A stretch of 64,000 bases of DNA, from NCBI RefSeq assembly GCF_022605725.1, contig NC_065555.1, positions 24,600,774 through 24,664,773 of the forward strand, given 5' to 3'. Source of the DNA: Anthonomus grandis grandis (Eukaryota; Arthropoda; Insecta; Coleoptera; Curculionidae). This document shows positions 22,440-33,745 of this stretch, one piece after another (within the stretch, counting starts at the first letter, position 1; every line of letters starts with the position of its first letter). The notes beneath the pieces were generated by a model. That model was not told where the DNA came from. It ran no database searches and saw only the letters and a list, made by a program, of their open reading frames with translations. Position numbers and translations under genes: made by a program.

Positions 22440-22919
22440 ACTTCCTGGTTCACTTCTTGTACTCAAACGGCCTACAACTATTCAACTGATGATGTCCTCA
22501 CTATCTAATGTAATAGAAGCCAATCTGTTATTGATTTTTTTATCTGTTCTTCTCACATTGTGAACCTGTTCGGCTTAGGAAGGGTGTCTCTTAAGGTCAC
22601 AATGTCCAATGAGCATGCTCGATGCGATACGCCAACCTGCAGAACTTCCAGGAACACTGATTGGGACCAGTTTCGAGAGGAACTAGTGGGTGGTCTTTTG
22701 GATATGCAGACAGGGTATACCCTTCCGGTGGACACTGAGACGGCAGGGCGCTCCAAGCTCGCCGCTGACTGGGATACATTCCACGCAGCACAAAGGAACT
22801 ACAAAAACGTATGTCTGGGTGCGTTTCTAGATATTGAAGGGGCGTTTGACAATACTCCTATTGCAGTGATCCGTTCATCCCTTAAATGTCGAGGCTCGGA
22901 ATCATGTGTTGTTATATAG
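22440..22919 (+). pseudogene. R1-like endonuclease joined to RT
   Basis: The frame at 22560-22919 carries VSLKVTMSNEHARCDTP, the SDH-like end of the AP-endonuclease with His retained after E, and SRNTDWDQFREEL. About 35 codons later comes GAFLDIEGAFDNT, the RT motif with the first catalytic Asp. In intact R1 elements several hundred residues separate these blocks, so a deletion near 22800 fused them. Upstream, FLYSNGLQLFN in another frame ends at TGA 22487-22489. Confidence 0.75.
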
Positions 22920-23427
22920 GTAAAGGATATGCTTTTGCGCTGTATAATTGCCCGGCTTAATAGCGAGGTTGTCAAAGCGTTGGCTGCTAAGGGCTGATCA
23001 CAGGGAGGGCTATTGTTCCCTGTGGTGCATAGTATTTTTTGGAAATCATATTAGTTTCCAAACTCTCCTGGTACGATCACGCAGATTAATAAGGCCACCT
23101 GCGTGCTATGAGCCTATAGGAGAGCTTACCTGTAGTACCTGAGATCTGTCCTCTAAGATCCTTCACTGGATATACTCACCTCGTCTCACTTAGAATAGCT
23201 CCGTTTGGTGGCCATGTACGGAGAAAGTAAAAATATCGGCTAAACTAGATCTTGTAGTGCAATTCGAGGTAATAAAGACTGCATATAGGCTACATGTTCT
23301 TGGCGAACTACGTGCTGGTGAGACTGGTCATGTAAAAATCTGGTGCAGCGTTCTGTGCTGAAGTTCCACACACCAGGAGGGAATACTCGCTGGAGTAGGA
23401 GGCTGGTATTTTTTCAGGCTGTAGACT

Positions 23428-23649
23428 TTGCTGTTAAAAATGCGAATGGCAAATCCTGAATTGCAGACACTGCAATCTATCGTATTAATCTGCGCGGATA
23501 GCAAGGCTGCCATTAAAGCTATTTCGGCCGAAAAGGTGAGCTTCAAGCTTGTACTGGAGTGCATAAAGGTCATGGAGAAACTGGCAAAGGTGGGCTACAG
23601 TGCTCAGCTTGTCTGGATGCCTAACCACTCAAACTCCCTTGATCTGTAA
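23428..23649 (+). pseudogene. R1-like RNase H domain fragment
   Basis: LQTLQSIVLICADSKAAIKA contains the D-S-xx-A-I block of RNase H, and the later LVWMPNHSNSLDL matches WVPGH.G..GNE. The expected Gly after His is Ser, and the Glu is lost at the stop. It is preceded by a broken YTDGS region (VLCWSS-like, near 23350). The domain normally removes RNA from the hybrid during target-primed reverse transcription. Confidence 0.7.
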
Positions 23650-24265
23650 AACGGCCAGTGAGGCTTGAACCCAAAATCGGTAGAGCTAAATCTGTAGCAG
23701 TTGGATCAATGCAGAGTCTGCTGGACAAGTGAACCCTCCGAAAATAGACGAAAGTAGTATTGATGGATGATAGCAGGAAGGCTCCTAAGATGTATGGCCG
23801 GAAGCATAAGGCATACATAGGTGAACCGTCGGCCTGTCTAACCAGAAATCTACAATGCTTAAAAATAAGCAAAGCTCTGCTAGTAACACTGTTTTAACCC
23901 GAGACTGGTATTTAATTATTTGACGTGTGTCACACCATTATCACACCATTAGCATTGTGGACTCCCAGAATGCCTGTAGTGTTGGGACGAGAATAAAGCT
24001 GCCGATCATGTTATCGTGGAGTGCCCAGCACTCATGCGCGCTAGGTTCAAATAATTGGGTAACACCTATAGTATACTGAACGAGTTTAAGTCCTTCAAAC
24101 CCGAGCCTCATTGATTTTTCTAAGGCAATTGGCCTCTAGTAGCCCCTCGCTGAGACACGGCTGGTTCATTAGAAGACTTATGTGCATAAAAGTCTTCTTG
24201 GCTGCCCACTGCACTAGGATTCTCAATTTTACTCAACTTCATGTTTTTGAAACTCACGTATCTAT

Positions 24266-24745
24266 CACATTTGTTTAAGTTTCATTGGTAAGCATAAGTA
24301 AAAAGCATATCAATTAATGTAGAAGATTTATTTTTAGAATAAATTATTTTATTAAAATTATATTAATTTAGTAGATTATCTTTTTGGAGATTCTTAAACA
24401 AAATTGGAAAAATTAAGTTTAAAGCTAAGTCTAATCTATTTAAAAATTGATTAAGATCGATTTGTGATGCGGGGCATATTCTGATGCATACATTACTGCA
24501 TAATTTCCGCTTACGACGTGGAATCGCCGTGGTATTTCTTACAGATTGTGTTTTAACATTGATCATTCCACATCTTCACTAACTGAGGCCTTAAAAAATA
24601 TACACGCACGCTCACCACGAGAATTGTCATTACAAAAATTGCCTTTAGCACATACGAATTTAAATGTATAAAGTACTAACTGTTCAACTATTATTCGTTG
24701 ATAATAAGGAAGTCCCTTTTTGTTGTAAGAGTAATTTCAAGTTTA
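24266..24745. other. Spacer between two R1-like fragments
   Basis: AT-rich. A 67-codon open frame (24363-24566, -) has Cys residues but no recognised motif. Confidence 0.35.
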
Positions 24746-24749
24746 TTTA

Positions 24750-25275
24750 TTTTTTTATTTATAGTGTGAGTGCTTGACTGCTGTCAGTGCTCGACAGGGA
24801 AACACTCCGAAAATTGACGGAAAAGCATCTGGCATAACCACAGGCTACGGCACATAGAGCTGGGCTCTTGCCTGACTCACTATGAAAAAACTTACAGATC
24901 TCTAAAAAGACAAAATTCGGCTAATCATGGGTTTTTTAACTGAATACTGGCACTTAAGACGTGATATCCACATCCTAGGCGTTGATTGAGAATATGGGAA
25001 ATATTCAATCAACGTCCTAGGTATTGCGGGAGAAGGAAGAAACTGCAGACCGCATTAGAGAGTGCCCAGCACTCAAGCGCGCTAGGTTTATAGCTCTTTG
25101 TAATGCTTATAGTTATAGTTTGCCAAGATTAAATTTTTCAGACCAGACCATCTCATTGACTTTTCCAAGGCTATTGGCATCCAAGGCTATTGGATAGCCC
25201 TTGGTGGGGCATGACTCATCATCAGGAAACCTATATGGACAACTGCTTGGCTTCCTACCAAGCAAAAATGTAATA
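24750..25275 (+). mobile_element. Second R1-like LINE 3' fragment
   Basis: Runs parallel to 23690-24260: GACAGGGAAACACTCCGAAA against GGACAAGTGAACCCTCCGAA, then the zinc-knuckle tail with HLRRDIHILG, PDHLIDFSKAIGI and IIRKPIWTTAWLP. The HILG-GIAGEG reading frame is interrupted by a 35-bp palindrome with a 7-bp duplication (24973-25021). Confidence 0.75.
24973..25021. mobile_element. Minute palindromic insertion with 7-bp target duplication
   Basis: The direct repeat TCCTAGG (24973-24979 and 25015-25021) brackets a 35-bp insert with 10-bp perfect inverted ends, CGTTGATTGA and TCAATCAACG. Removing the insert plus one heptamer restores a continuous LINE frame (IHIL then GIAGEGRNC), which shows it is an insertion. 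CCTAGG is itself palindromic, so the boundary has some ambiguity. A second case with the same ends is at 45496-45549. Confidence 0.75.
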
Positions 25276-26202
25276 TCATTTATATAATATTTAGGATTTC
25301 TTAAATATTACAAAGTGAGTAAAGACACTCTTGAAATACTCCACGAATGCACTTATATTGCCCTCCTGGAGATTTTTTGGGTTAATCTTGGTAGAATTCT
25401 CATTTTGATGACTTATAAGCATAATGAATGATAAATTTGATAGCGTCTGTCAATCTTATATAGTTTTCAAAACCTTTTATAGTATTTTTTCTTTTTTGTG
25501 CAATCTTTAAATCCTGAATGATTTGTGTGGTGTACCATCTCGGATAACAGTATTTATTGCTTAGTATAACCTTATGTCTATAGAGGGGCCTTAGACTAAA
25601 TTTGCAAAAATGATATTTTGAAAATTTGACAGTCGACGTTTCGACCTTTATTTACCATACTTAGTAATTTTCTAAAATTTATTATTAAAATTAGGAACCG
25701 ATAATGTCTCCACATTTCTCTAAAAAAAGATGTTACGTTGTGCCAAAAGGATCGATATTATTATTAATAAAGTAGTGCTTCGTACGTACCATAGGTTCAT
25801 AAAAACTATAGTTTATATTCTGCGAAAGTATGTTAAAAACACTGAAATATTTATGAAATTAAAAAATTTAGGGCAAGAAATATAACAATGTAACAATTTA
25901 AAAAGAAAGAGCACGGTAGCCAATTGCCTTCTTTTCTTTAACGTGATAATAAAACATTCTCTCATTAAAATATTATAAAAGATTGATGACTCAGCTTCCT
26001 ACTAATTCTTGATATAAAACTATGGCTATTAAAGTTTAATTTGTACTGAAATGGTACTTGCGGGTACATGTTTCTTTTTATTGCTTGATCGTTCCTGTCT
26101 GTGATCCATTATGAATTTTTTATATTTTTTAAATTTTCATTTGGTATTCTTACTGCACACCCTTGATGAAGTCAATATACAAAAACATGCATGTACCATC
26201 CC

Positions 26203-26203
<1 letters not shown>
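25276..26203. other. AT-rich spacer with one hammerhead-like remnant
   Basis: No gene recognised. 25638-25667 on the minus strand holds a degenerate hammerhead-like motif (see findings). Confidence 0.4.
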
Positions 26204-26276
<73 letters not shown>

Positions 26277-26308
26277 TTATTATTATTATTATTATAATAA
26301 TAATAATT
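26204..26308. repeat. (TAA)n/(TTA)n microsatellite with inverted centre
   Basis: About 23 ATA/TAA triplets, then ATATTATTATTATT..., then TAATAATAATAA. The strand switch makes the right part a hairpin. The poly-isoleucine frame across it is not a gene. Confidence 0.95.
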
Positions 26309-26867
26309 AACATAAATGTAAACTGCGATATAACAAAGGAATGTTATTAAAAATATTTATCGGATTAAAAAGAAATAAACTGGAAATCGAACACTGACTT
26401 TCTGTATTTTTTGTAAGGTTTCCTTATCTTTATTTAAAATTGCTCCAATACACAACATCAAATAAAAAAGTGGAGAGAATAAGACCATCACACAATCTTA
26501 ATTTTACGGTAGTGCGATGAAGATGTTTGCTTAAATATATATTTTTCAGATTGCAGTATAAAGTTTGGACCAAGTTATTTACATGGGAAGAAAATATTAG
26601 GTCAGTTATGAGACTTAGGTTTTTTGCAAATTCACTAAATATGAACATAATATAGATCTTATGAAGGAAATTGGTGCTTTGCAAGATATAATTATAACAA
26701 ATTTCATCATTTTAGTTTTTTCCTTATTTAAAACTAAGTTGTGTGCAGCAGACATATGACCAATTTTATTAAGGTTTTGATTAATTTTAAGAGCAGTATT
26801 TAAATAATAATCTTTACAAAAGTAAATTTAAGTTTTTTAGATTTTCAAAGCCTTTTAAGTTTTTCTT
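26309..26867. other. AT-rich spacer
   Basis: An 84-codon open frame (26430-26684, -) shows weak resemblance to the 3'-region of LINEs, but no motif can be named. Confidence 0.3.
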
Positions 26868-26912
26868 TATGCCAACGTTTCGGCCAATATTAGGCCTTCT
26901 TCAGGGCTACAT
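26868..26912 (-). ncRNA. Hammerhead-like motif with CUGAAGA core variant
   Basis: Minus strand: GCC then CTGAAGA (26904-26898), stem II GGCC/GGCC closing a UAAUAUU loop, GAAA (26881-26878), then CGTTGGC. The order is that of a type I hammerhead, but A replaces U in the CUGAUGA core, so catalysis is doubtful. Such variants are common in repeated sequences of arthropods. Confidence 0.4.
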
Positions 26913-26939
26913 AAATAAGTCAAGGTCTTTCGTTGTAAA

Positions 26940-28222
26940 TCATGAAACTGAACATTGACCTAACTTATGCTTTTATGCATAAATGCAAAACTATAATGCA
27001 TGCATTTTATTCTATAATGAATAATGCATGCAACTATATGATTGGTTTCTCCAATTATATAGTTGCCTGGTTCACAAGCTTCTTGTCAGGCCGAACTCAG
27101 CAGGTTAGGTTGGGTAGTGCTAGATCCAGCAATATCAATGTATGTTCTGGTGTACCTCAGGGTGGACACTGCTCACCATTGTTCTTTAACATTTTCATTA
27201 ATGATATAGCTACATGTTTTGAAAATAGTGCCTTTTTATTGTTTGCAGATGACCTGAAATTTTATAAAGTAATCCAGACTCCCAAAGACCAAATTTAGTT
27301 ACAGAATGACCTGAATAGGCTAAATGATTGGTGTGTCAATAATATCTTATTCTTAAACATAAAGAAATGTAATTATATTAGTTTTCACAAGTAAAAAAGT
27401 TGTAACATCATACAATATAGGGGGAAGCCCTGTTCAGTATTCTGATACATTCAAGGATCTTGGCATTTATTTTGACGATCATTTAAATTTTAATATACAC
27501 ATAAATAAAATAGTGGTTAGGTCCTCCAGGGTTCTGGGTTTTGTTCTGCGTAACTGTAGAGAGCTATCAATCGAGACCTGTAAGAGAGTGTATAAGTCGT
27601 TGGTGGTTTCTTTATTGGAGTATGGCTCAATGATATGGTCCCCCTATTACATGAACAGCTGTCTGGCCCTTGAAAGGATTAATAATAATCTTAATAATTT
27701 TAAGATTTTGTCTATTTAAATTAAATTTGGAAATACCGAACGATCATGTTTATGATGATGCAAGGGAAGTGCTGGCTATGACAACATTGAGAGAAAGACA
27801 TATTCGTGGTGATTTAACCTTTGTATTTAAGCTTCTTAATGGTCTGATTGTATGCCCCGACCTTGTCGGTAGAATTAGCTTCAGTGTCCCCTCAAGACTC
27901 TAGAGACGAAACCGACTATTTGCTTTGCCTTTTCACAGTACTAACTATGCCACTCACTCCCCTATCGAAAGAACCTTAAATATTATCAACCATGAGGATA
28001 TTGAAGTTGTGGGCATTGGCTTGTCTAGTTTTAGGAATCAAATTAGAGAGATTGTGTAAACTCTTTTGTTGATTTTATGTTGGTTTGCCTGTACCAACAT
28101 ATTTGTATTTTAGCTATTTTAAGTTATGGTTAGGTGTAACTATTGGACTTGTAATATTGTTTTTTTTGTAATGGGGTTGATCCCGTCTATTAAAATAAAT
28201 AAAATAAAATAAAATAAACTTT
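26940..28222 (+). mobile_element. Jockey-type LINE, 5'-truncated, with (TAAAA)n tail
   Basis: Contains RT palm to C-terminus and a 3' UTR ending in AAATAAAATAAAATAAAATA (28190-28217), a typical Jockey/R1 tail. RT fingers are missing, so it is 5'-truncated near 26940, directly next to the hammerhead-like motif. Target duplication not identified. Confidence 0.8.
26942..28059 (+). pseudogene. Jockey-type reverse transcriptase, palm and C-terminus
   Basis: The frame at 26942-27298 has WFTSFLSGRTQQVRLGS, VCSGVPQGGHCSPLFFNIFI and LLFADDLKFYK; FADD is the catalytic pair. A frameshift near 27390-27440 follows. Then KDLGIYFDDHLNFNIHI and VRSSRVLGFVLRNCRE (27513-27719) and LEYGSMIWSPYY form the thumb. 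After another shift, RHIRGDLTFVFKLLNG and HSTNYATHSPIERTL end at TAA near 28057. Although truncated at the 5' side, this is among the better preserved RT copies in the window. Confidence 0.85.
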
Positions 28223-28319
28223 AAAATTTCCAGTAAGGGTCTATTTTTAGAGAACATACAAACAACCCAAGTATTAGTATATAGGTATACAAATACCAAG
28301 TAACACCTCACACGGCAGT

Positions 28320-29110
28320 TCTGACATTGCTAAAATAACATATTAAGTAAATTTGAGTGTCGTCAGGATATTGATGTATTGAACAATAGTTTATAGAAAA
28401 ATAATAATAAAAGGTATATAAAGAGAAGAGTAGTGGGGTCACGACACTCTTTTGTGGAATACCCTGTTTGATATTTTATGATAATCTGATACTTTATTAT
28501 TAATAGACACGCGTTGAAAACGATTAAAGAAGTAAATTTTGAATAAACTTTTGAAGCTGTTGCTAGGATACTTAGTAATAGCTTTGTAGCCAGAAAGGTC
28601 AGTTGGACAATTAGTTTTTTGAATAGGAATTATGAGCATATTCCCACTGACTAGCAAATTGAGCAGTTGAAAGACATTTGTTAATTAAGAAGGTAAAAAT
28701 ATTGAATAAAAATTAGAGATAGTATTTTAAAATTTATATTATATGAGTCAGAAAAGCTCAATTTGACACTGTTAAGCATTTTCAAAACATATGCAGAAAT
28801 AACTTTTGAGAAGGTAAACTAAGATATATTAGCCTTAAGTTGATTAGCACACCTAGTCTCAAAAATGTTATTTCGCATGTTTTGATTCTTGCTGATCAGA
28901 ACAGAGCTTACAAATAAATTCTGTTTCTTAGGTTTTTATACTCAAGCCAGTTTAAAATCGAATTGCTGTGTCTATACATCAATAGAGCCTTATGCCGTAC
29001 TCTTATCATTAATTATAAATTTGGAGTCAAACAAGGCGCTCGAGATTTCGTTAGTCTAGCAGTAGTACAGAGGGCATGTAAATCAAATATACGCAAAATA
29101 TTGACATTCC
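28320..29110 (-). mobile_element. Jockey-like LINE fragment (linker to RT fingers/palm)
   Basis: Minus strand from 29100: FDLHALCTTARLTKSRAPCL and LMYRHSNSILNWLEYKNLRN are the endonuclease-RT linker. After loss of some RT, CPTDLSGYKAITKYP, FNRFQRVSINNKVSDY and RVFHKRVS (28657-28439) match fingers and the VPQGS approach. 28430-28320 contains YINILTTLKFTYYV, a degraded palm. Many indels. Confidence 0.65.
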
Positions 29111-30214
29111 AGTATAGACAATAGAATTGATAGTATAAGACCATTTAGGATCCCTTCGGAAAGCGTGACACTACAGATATTTTCTTTGAAATGAAATTAC
29201 CCACACGCACATACTGACTACGGACTGGTTAAAAACCTGATATTCGATCAGCACCTAATCCAAAACCCAATACAATTAATTTAAATCGCCACAAATCATG
29301 GTTAACTTTATCGAACGCATTTAAGAAGGCGGTATAAATGCTATCAACATAACCAGAAGCTTGACCAAGGTGCACTGAATTAAAATCTCTCTATATAAAC
29401 AAAATCTTGTTTCTTGCTAAATTTAAAAATAGGTGTCAGAAAACTAAACTTTTAATAACTTGGTAAAGTAAACTAAAATTCCTCAATGGAAAATTGAAAA
29501 AGTAAGTGTATAGGGTATTTTATTTAAGAAGAAAAATGGCATATTTTCTTACTTTTCCCGTATTTTTCAATAAATTCTAGATAACTACTTGATCTGCGTT
29601 AGCTTGGAGAATTTAAAAATCGTAATAAAAATATAATTGCATGAAAGACAATATTTTTGGATTGTAAGGAAATTGAAGTGTCAAGGAAATGCCATTAAGG
29701 TAAATAGAAGACGTAGTACTGATTTTCATAGAAATATATCCGTAAAAAAAATTATAAAAATTAAAATTGAAAAAACTAAATTATTACATAACAAAAAAAG
29801 AAATCTAGTAACGCACTACGCTGAAACAGAACTATTTTAAATTATAGAAGAATATCCAATCTAAGACAGTTCCGGACATTTAGCATGGCCGTCTTCCTCG
29901 ACTTTAGGTCTTCTTGTTTAGAACTTGACAGAAATAGCCAACAGTTGCTTAAAAATAAAGTCGCTTTCAATTTGTGTCTCAAATTATAATCCAGTAACAA
30001 GAAAAACCTGATTAAAAAAAATTGTTTGGACATGCGGAGCTACATTAACCATCTCTAGAATCCAAAAATGTGATAGTAAGTAGGATATTTCATTTTAAAA
30101 ACTCAGCATTTATGACGTAAGTTTTTTGTATTTCAAGCTATTATTTTTCTATTACATTTTCAATTTTTCCGAGCTAAAATACAGCGATTGGCTATCTTAA
30201 ATTTCTTAAAAAAT
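29111..30214. other. Spacer, possibly decayed LINE/mariner, no gene recognised
   Basis: 29640-29840 (+) is an open frame of 67 very basic codons without motif. 30168-30203 (CCGAGCTAAAATACAGCGAT) is similar to 38295-38330, a short dispersed repeat in the same orientation. Confidence 0.35.
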
Positions 30215-30650
30215 ACGTGGAGAATATCGAAAAATATGCAGTTTGGACAGACGGAGCTACATTTAATGTCCCCGAAATATTAAATAGACACTATATACAC
30301 ACTGCCCTGCAAAATATTATACATATCCATGTTTGGCGTCCTATAAAAAATTTTAATATTTTTGCTTCAATATTTTATAATGAATCTCTTACTGGTCCAC
30401 GGTACCATAATTTTTTTCAAAATTAAAGTGAAGACTTCTTAGAAGAATTGCCGTTGGAGAAATATCGAAATTTAATTTGGCAACAAGACGGAGCTCCTCC
30501 ACATGTAACCTCTACCCTCCGAGAGTATTTGAACGAATGCCACAATGTGGACAAATTTCGTTTGACGAATATACAGCTTGATAATTTGGACGAGAGTTTC
30601 CTAACATGCGACCCTAGGTGAATCCCGAATCACTAGAGTGACACCAAGAA
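30215..30650 (+). pseudogene. Mariner (DD41D-like) transposase fragment
   Basis: The frame at 30217-30426 reads IEKYAVWTDGATFNVPEILN then RHYIHTALQNIIHIHVW. It matches the first catalytic Asp region (SDE.TF) and the following N.H..W block, with D kept in WTDGATF. After a TAA the frame shifts. LIWQQDGAPPHVTSTLREYL (30468-30530) carries the second Asp (QQDGAPPH). The third Asp region is unrecognisable. No terminal repeats were found, so it is a remnant. Confidence 0.75.
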
Positions 30651-30884
30651 AAATTACAACTTCATCCAAAGTTAGCACCATGACTACAATTTCTATGCAA
30701 TGTGTGATCAGTAAACTCCTCTCTCAAAATCAATATATTTACTTCTGCTTGTTAAGTAGGACTGGAGGAATTTAATACTTTAATTATTATATCTACAATA
30801 ATAGACCAGCTTTTGAAAAACTATACTATCATCGACACAATCGAAAGCTTTTCATAAATCGTAAAATTCACACTTTATAATATC

Positions 30885-31675
30885 ATTAAAATTTGTCACT
30901 TATTTTGACAGGCGCAAAACCATACTATTAAATTAAACCTCTTTAATAAAATATGAAGCATTTTTTTCATATACTCTATGAAGCCAAAAAAGGCAACATC
31001 ACAACGCCGCTTGATCGCATTGTTGATCCATGGACGAAACTAATCTTTACCAGTGACGTCGTTAAAAGATATTGAAATGATAAATATTTATTATTAATGA
31101 TTATGCTTTAAATTATAAACAATATTACCGTTTATGAACTCTTTATGCGTTCTTTTAACGTACTTCATTAGAGTAAAGGTACTTTTCGAATAAAACGCAT
31201 TTTTATGGAAATTAAATATTTTATAATTATTATGGATTTCTTAATAAGTTTTTATTATACTACGTTTATGACGATGGTTGGCTCTTGATATTATGTTATG
31301 ATAATATCGGTATTTACTTGTGAAAAGATCGCCTTTTTCCCATGGTGCGGCACAAACAACACAAGTTTTTACTATCGTAACAGTTCACAAAAACACTCAA
31401 ATGCGCCTTTTTTAAACCAAAAACTAAAGAAAAAACAGAACTTTACAAATTCCGGATGTAAATACAAAGCCGTTTGTCAACATGACATTTCGCAAGATGA
31501 CATCAGCTTTTGCCTGTGGTGGTGTTCCCATTTCAAATTTTTTAGAAGCGGTTTTAGGAATAAGAATATTAATAATTTTTTTTTTGCTTTGAAGGTGTTA
31601 TTTTTGAGCTTAGAATAACATATATCTATTTCTACTTTTTATTTTTAATCCAAAATCTAACATCAATGAGTTACG
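30885..31675 (+). repeat. Dispersed repeat, copy A (partner at 58010-58690)
   Basis: Aligns over its whole length with the reverse complement of 58690-58010. Shared segments include GCATTGTTGAT, TTTACCAGTGACGTCGT, TAAACCAAAAACTAAAGAAA/CAACCAAAAACTAAAGAAA and AATCCAAAATCTAACATCAA. Divergence and small indels show that both copies are old. No long conserved ORF, so it is probably a non-autonomous element. No terminal inverted repeats were recognised. Confidence 0.85.
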
Positions 31676-31889
31676 TTAACATTATTATATGTGTTGATAT
31701 ATAGCTGAAAATTTCCATTTTTAAAAATACGTGTAAACTTGACAACGAGCCCCTGTGCACACGTTGAACTCAAACAATGTTGTTGTTAATAATTCTAGCC
31801 TAGTCAATGTTCTACGAGCTTCCAAAATCTTGTCACACAAGTCCCTGACCACTGTATCCGTTCAGTGTTAATGTCTAAAGCTATATTAT

Positions 31890-32600
31890 CTTACTTAAAA
31901 CAATGAATTTTACTCAAACTATTTTTCTATTTCAGTTTTCAGTATGGTCTCAAAGATTTTACGAAAAATTTGGACTTAAAAAATTTGCAGAATTCTCTGG
32001 ATTCATCTAAGATGCTTTTTAATGTGTCGGTATGACTTTTACAAATTTAAGACAAGTGGGAAAAATGTCCTTTGTAATAGCTAAGTTAATATATTTTTTA
32101 AAGGAACAATAATCAAGTTTTTAATGGTTTTATTAAGCCGTGTATTGAGATCAAATAAGTCCTTTGGACTATCATTAATAGAATCAATCACTTGAGGCAC
32201 CTAGTATAAGTCACTGAAGAAAAACCAAAGAAAGAACCACAATTACTATTCAAATAAATCAAAGGGTTTCTGAAAGGCGGAGGCAGAATTAATTTTAAGA
32301 TGGTCGAATCATTAACAAATGCCTCATTAAAATAACAAGCATTTATTTGACTTGGTGACGTCTCTTTCACATTAATTTTAAAAGCTTTAATGACTTGCGA
32401 CACTTATAAATGTATTATTTGCCTCAATTTTTCCAAATCAATTTTCCTTCGACACTCAACGAGGTATTTTCGCACTGTTTCAGCAGACACTAGGTAGGAA
32501 TATTTCTGGTTATTATGCCTTAAAAGATGTTCCCTGTTGATGATGCCCTGATGTTCTAGCTATGTTTGAACTCAGTGAACTCAAAGGAACCAAGGTAGAC
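31890..32600 (-). pseudogene. CR1-like LINE, RT N-terminal region
   Basis: Minus strand from about 32400: NEAFVNDSTILKLI, FFGFSSVTYTEV-like, PQVIDSINDSPKDLFDLNTR and LIKTIKNLIIVPLK form the segment before RT. Then come KSYRHIKK and IFRKIFETILKTEIEK, the ...KHGK..NYRPIS..SKIFE block of the RT fingers in damaged form. Several stops. It is separated from the next copy by about 40 bases, so the two may be pieces of different insertions. Confidence 0.65.
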
Positions 32601-32634
32601 AACAACAAGGCCATCCACAAAGAATGTGAAACAA

Positions 32635-33745
32635 TCAATCAATCAATCAATGCTTTATTGTCAAGAAATTGTTACAATTTGTAGACAAAGCTGTAAAACA
32701 AAAAGATACAAAAATACAAACAAAACACAACTAAAGAAAAGAAAAATTAAAAAAAATATAAATAAATAAATAGAATAGAATAGAATAACTACAATATATA
32801 CAGATTAATACAATTTAAAAATTGTAAGTAGTCAAAAATATTATTATAAAATATATAAATTAATGTATACAATGTCAAAAAAAAAATCATTAAAAAATCT
32901 CTCTATGTTAAAAAAAAATTAAAAAAAATTTAAAAAAATAAAAAATTATAAAAAAAAACTAAAATAGCTACACAAAGCAGTATACCTAAACATGTACAGA
33001 TAGTAAAAATACATAATCAGCTAGTGCGAAATTTCAAATCAATGATTACAAAAAAAAATCGTTAACTGTGTAAAAAGCTCTCTCCAGTAAGAATGCTTTT
33101 AATGCTTTACGAAATGCAAAAAAAGATGTGATGGATTTAATTTCCAATGGCATCATCAGAACTTTATATATGATCCCAATTATTGCCTCCACTGATCTGT
33201 AGAAATGAAGTTAACAACATTAGTAAACCGAAGTCTGTTATGGGACAATAGCTGATACATTTAGCATCACACATTTTTAAGGCGCTCTTCTTGAATTGAA
33301 AGAAAATTCGCAGGTAATCTAACAATCTGACAGAGAGACATCATCACTATTGATTACATATGAGGATTCAGGATTGGTAAGTAAGGTATTGTCCATGGAA
33401 CTCTTACCACTGGTGACCAGCTTAATTAACAAATCCAAAACTGGAGAAAAGGTTAACCACTCGACGAGAGTAACTCTGGTTAAATCAAACTTTTCATTAA
33501 AATTACTAGCTATAATGTATTTATCAGTAACAGTTTCATTCATCATTTAACAACTGACTCTTTATGTATCCAACCTGCCCTACAAAATATAGAAATCAGA
33601 TTATATAGGTGTCGTAATTATATCTGTTTTATATAGCCATCCTTACTTAGACAGAGGAATCTAATCCAATGATTATTTTTAAAGAATACCTCTAATTCAT
33701 GTACCTTCAAACCTCAAGATTTAATATTAAGGTGTAATATAATAT
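32635..33745 (-). mobile_element. CR1-like LINE, endonuclease fused to RT tail
   Basis: 5' part (33745-33250): HELEVFFKNNHWIRFLCLS, an ISIFCRAGWIH-like segment, and KSSMDNTLLTNPESSYVINS DDVSLSD match the endonuclease, with an SD(H) end. The 3' part (33200-33060) jumps to MPLEIKSITSFFAFRKALKA and ERAFYTVNDF, the RT C-terminus. RT itself is deleted. The element ends with AATAAAGCATTGATTGATTG (minus strand), a GATT microsatellite tail at 32634-32652 typical of CR1-type LINEs. 32700-33000 is an A-rich 3' UTR. Confidence 0.8.

Larger units (their letters stand above)
21560..24265 (+). mobile_element. R1-clade LINE, decayed and internally deleted
   Basis: The order matches an R1-type LINE. A basic, Ser/Thr/Arg-rich gag-like remnant (21624-22200) comes first. 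Endonuclease follows from about 22220 (ACILTRNM, FLYSNGLQLFN, TSRNTDWDQFREEL). The RT segment has LGAFLDIEGAFDNTPIAVI and ARLNSEVVKALAAKG (22820-22990). RNase H has LICADSKAAIKAISAEK (23480-23540) and WMPNHSN. Last comes the Cys-rich tail and LIDFSKAIGL (about 24110). The catalytic part of RT is largely deleted and many stops occur. No site-specific rDNA context is visible. The copy is dead. Confidence 0.8.

Noticed and set aside
26111..26350. 79-codon plus-strand ORF
   Set aside because: Mostly poly-isoleucine from an ATA/TAA microsatellite.
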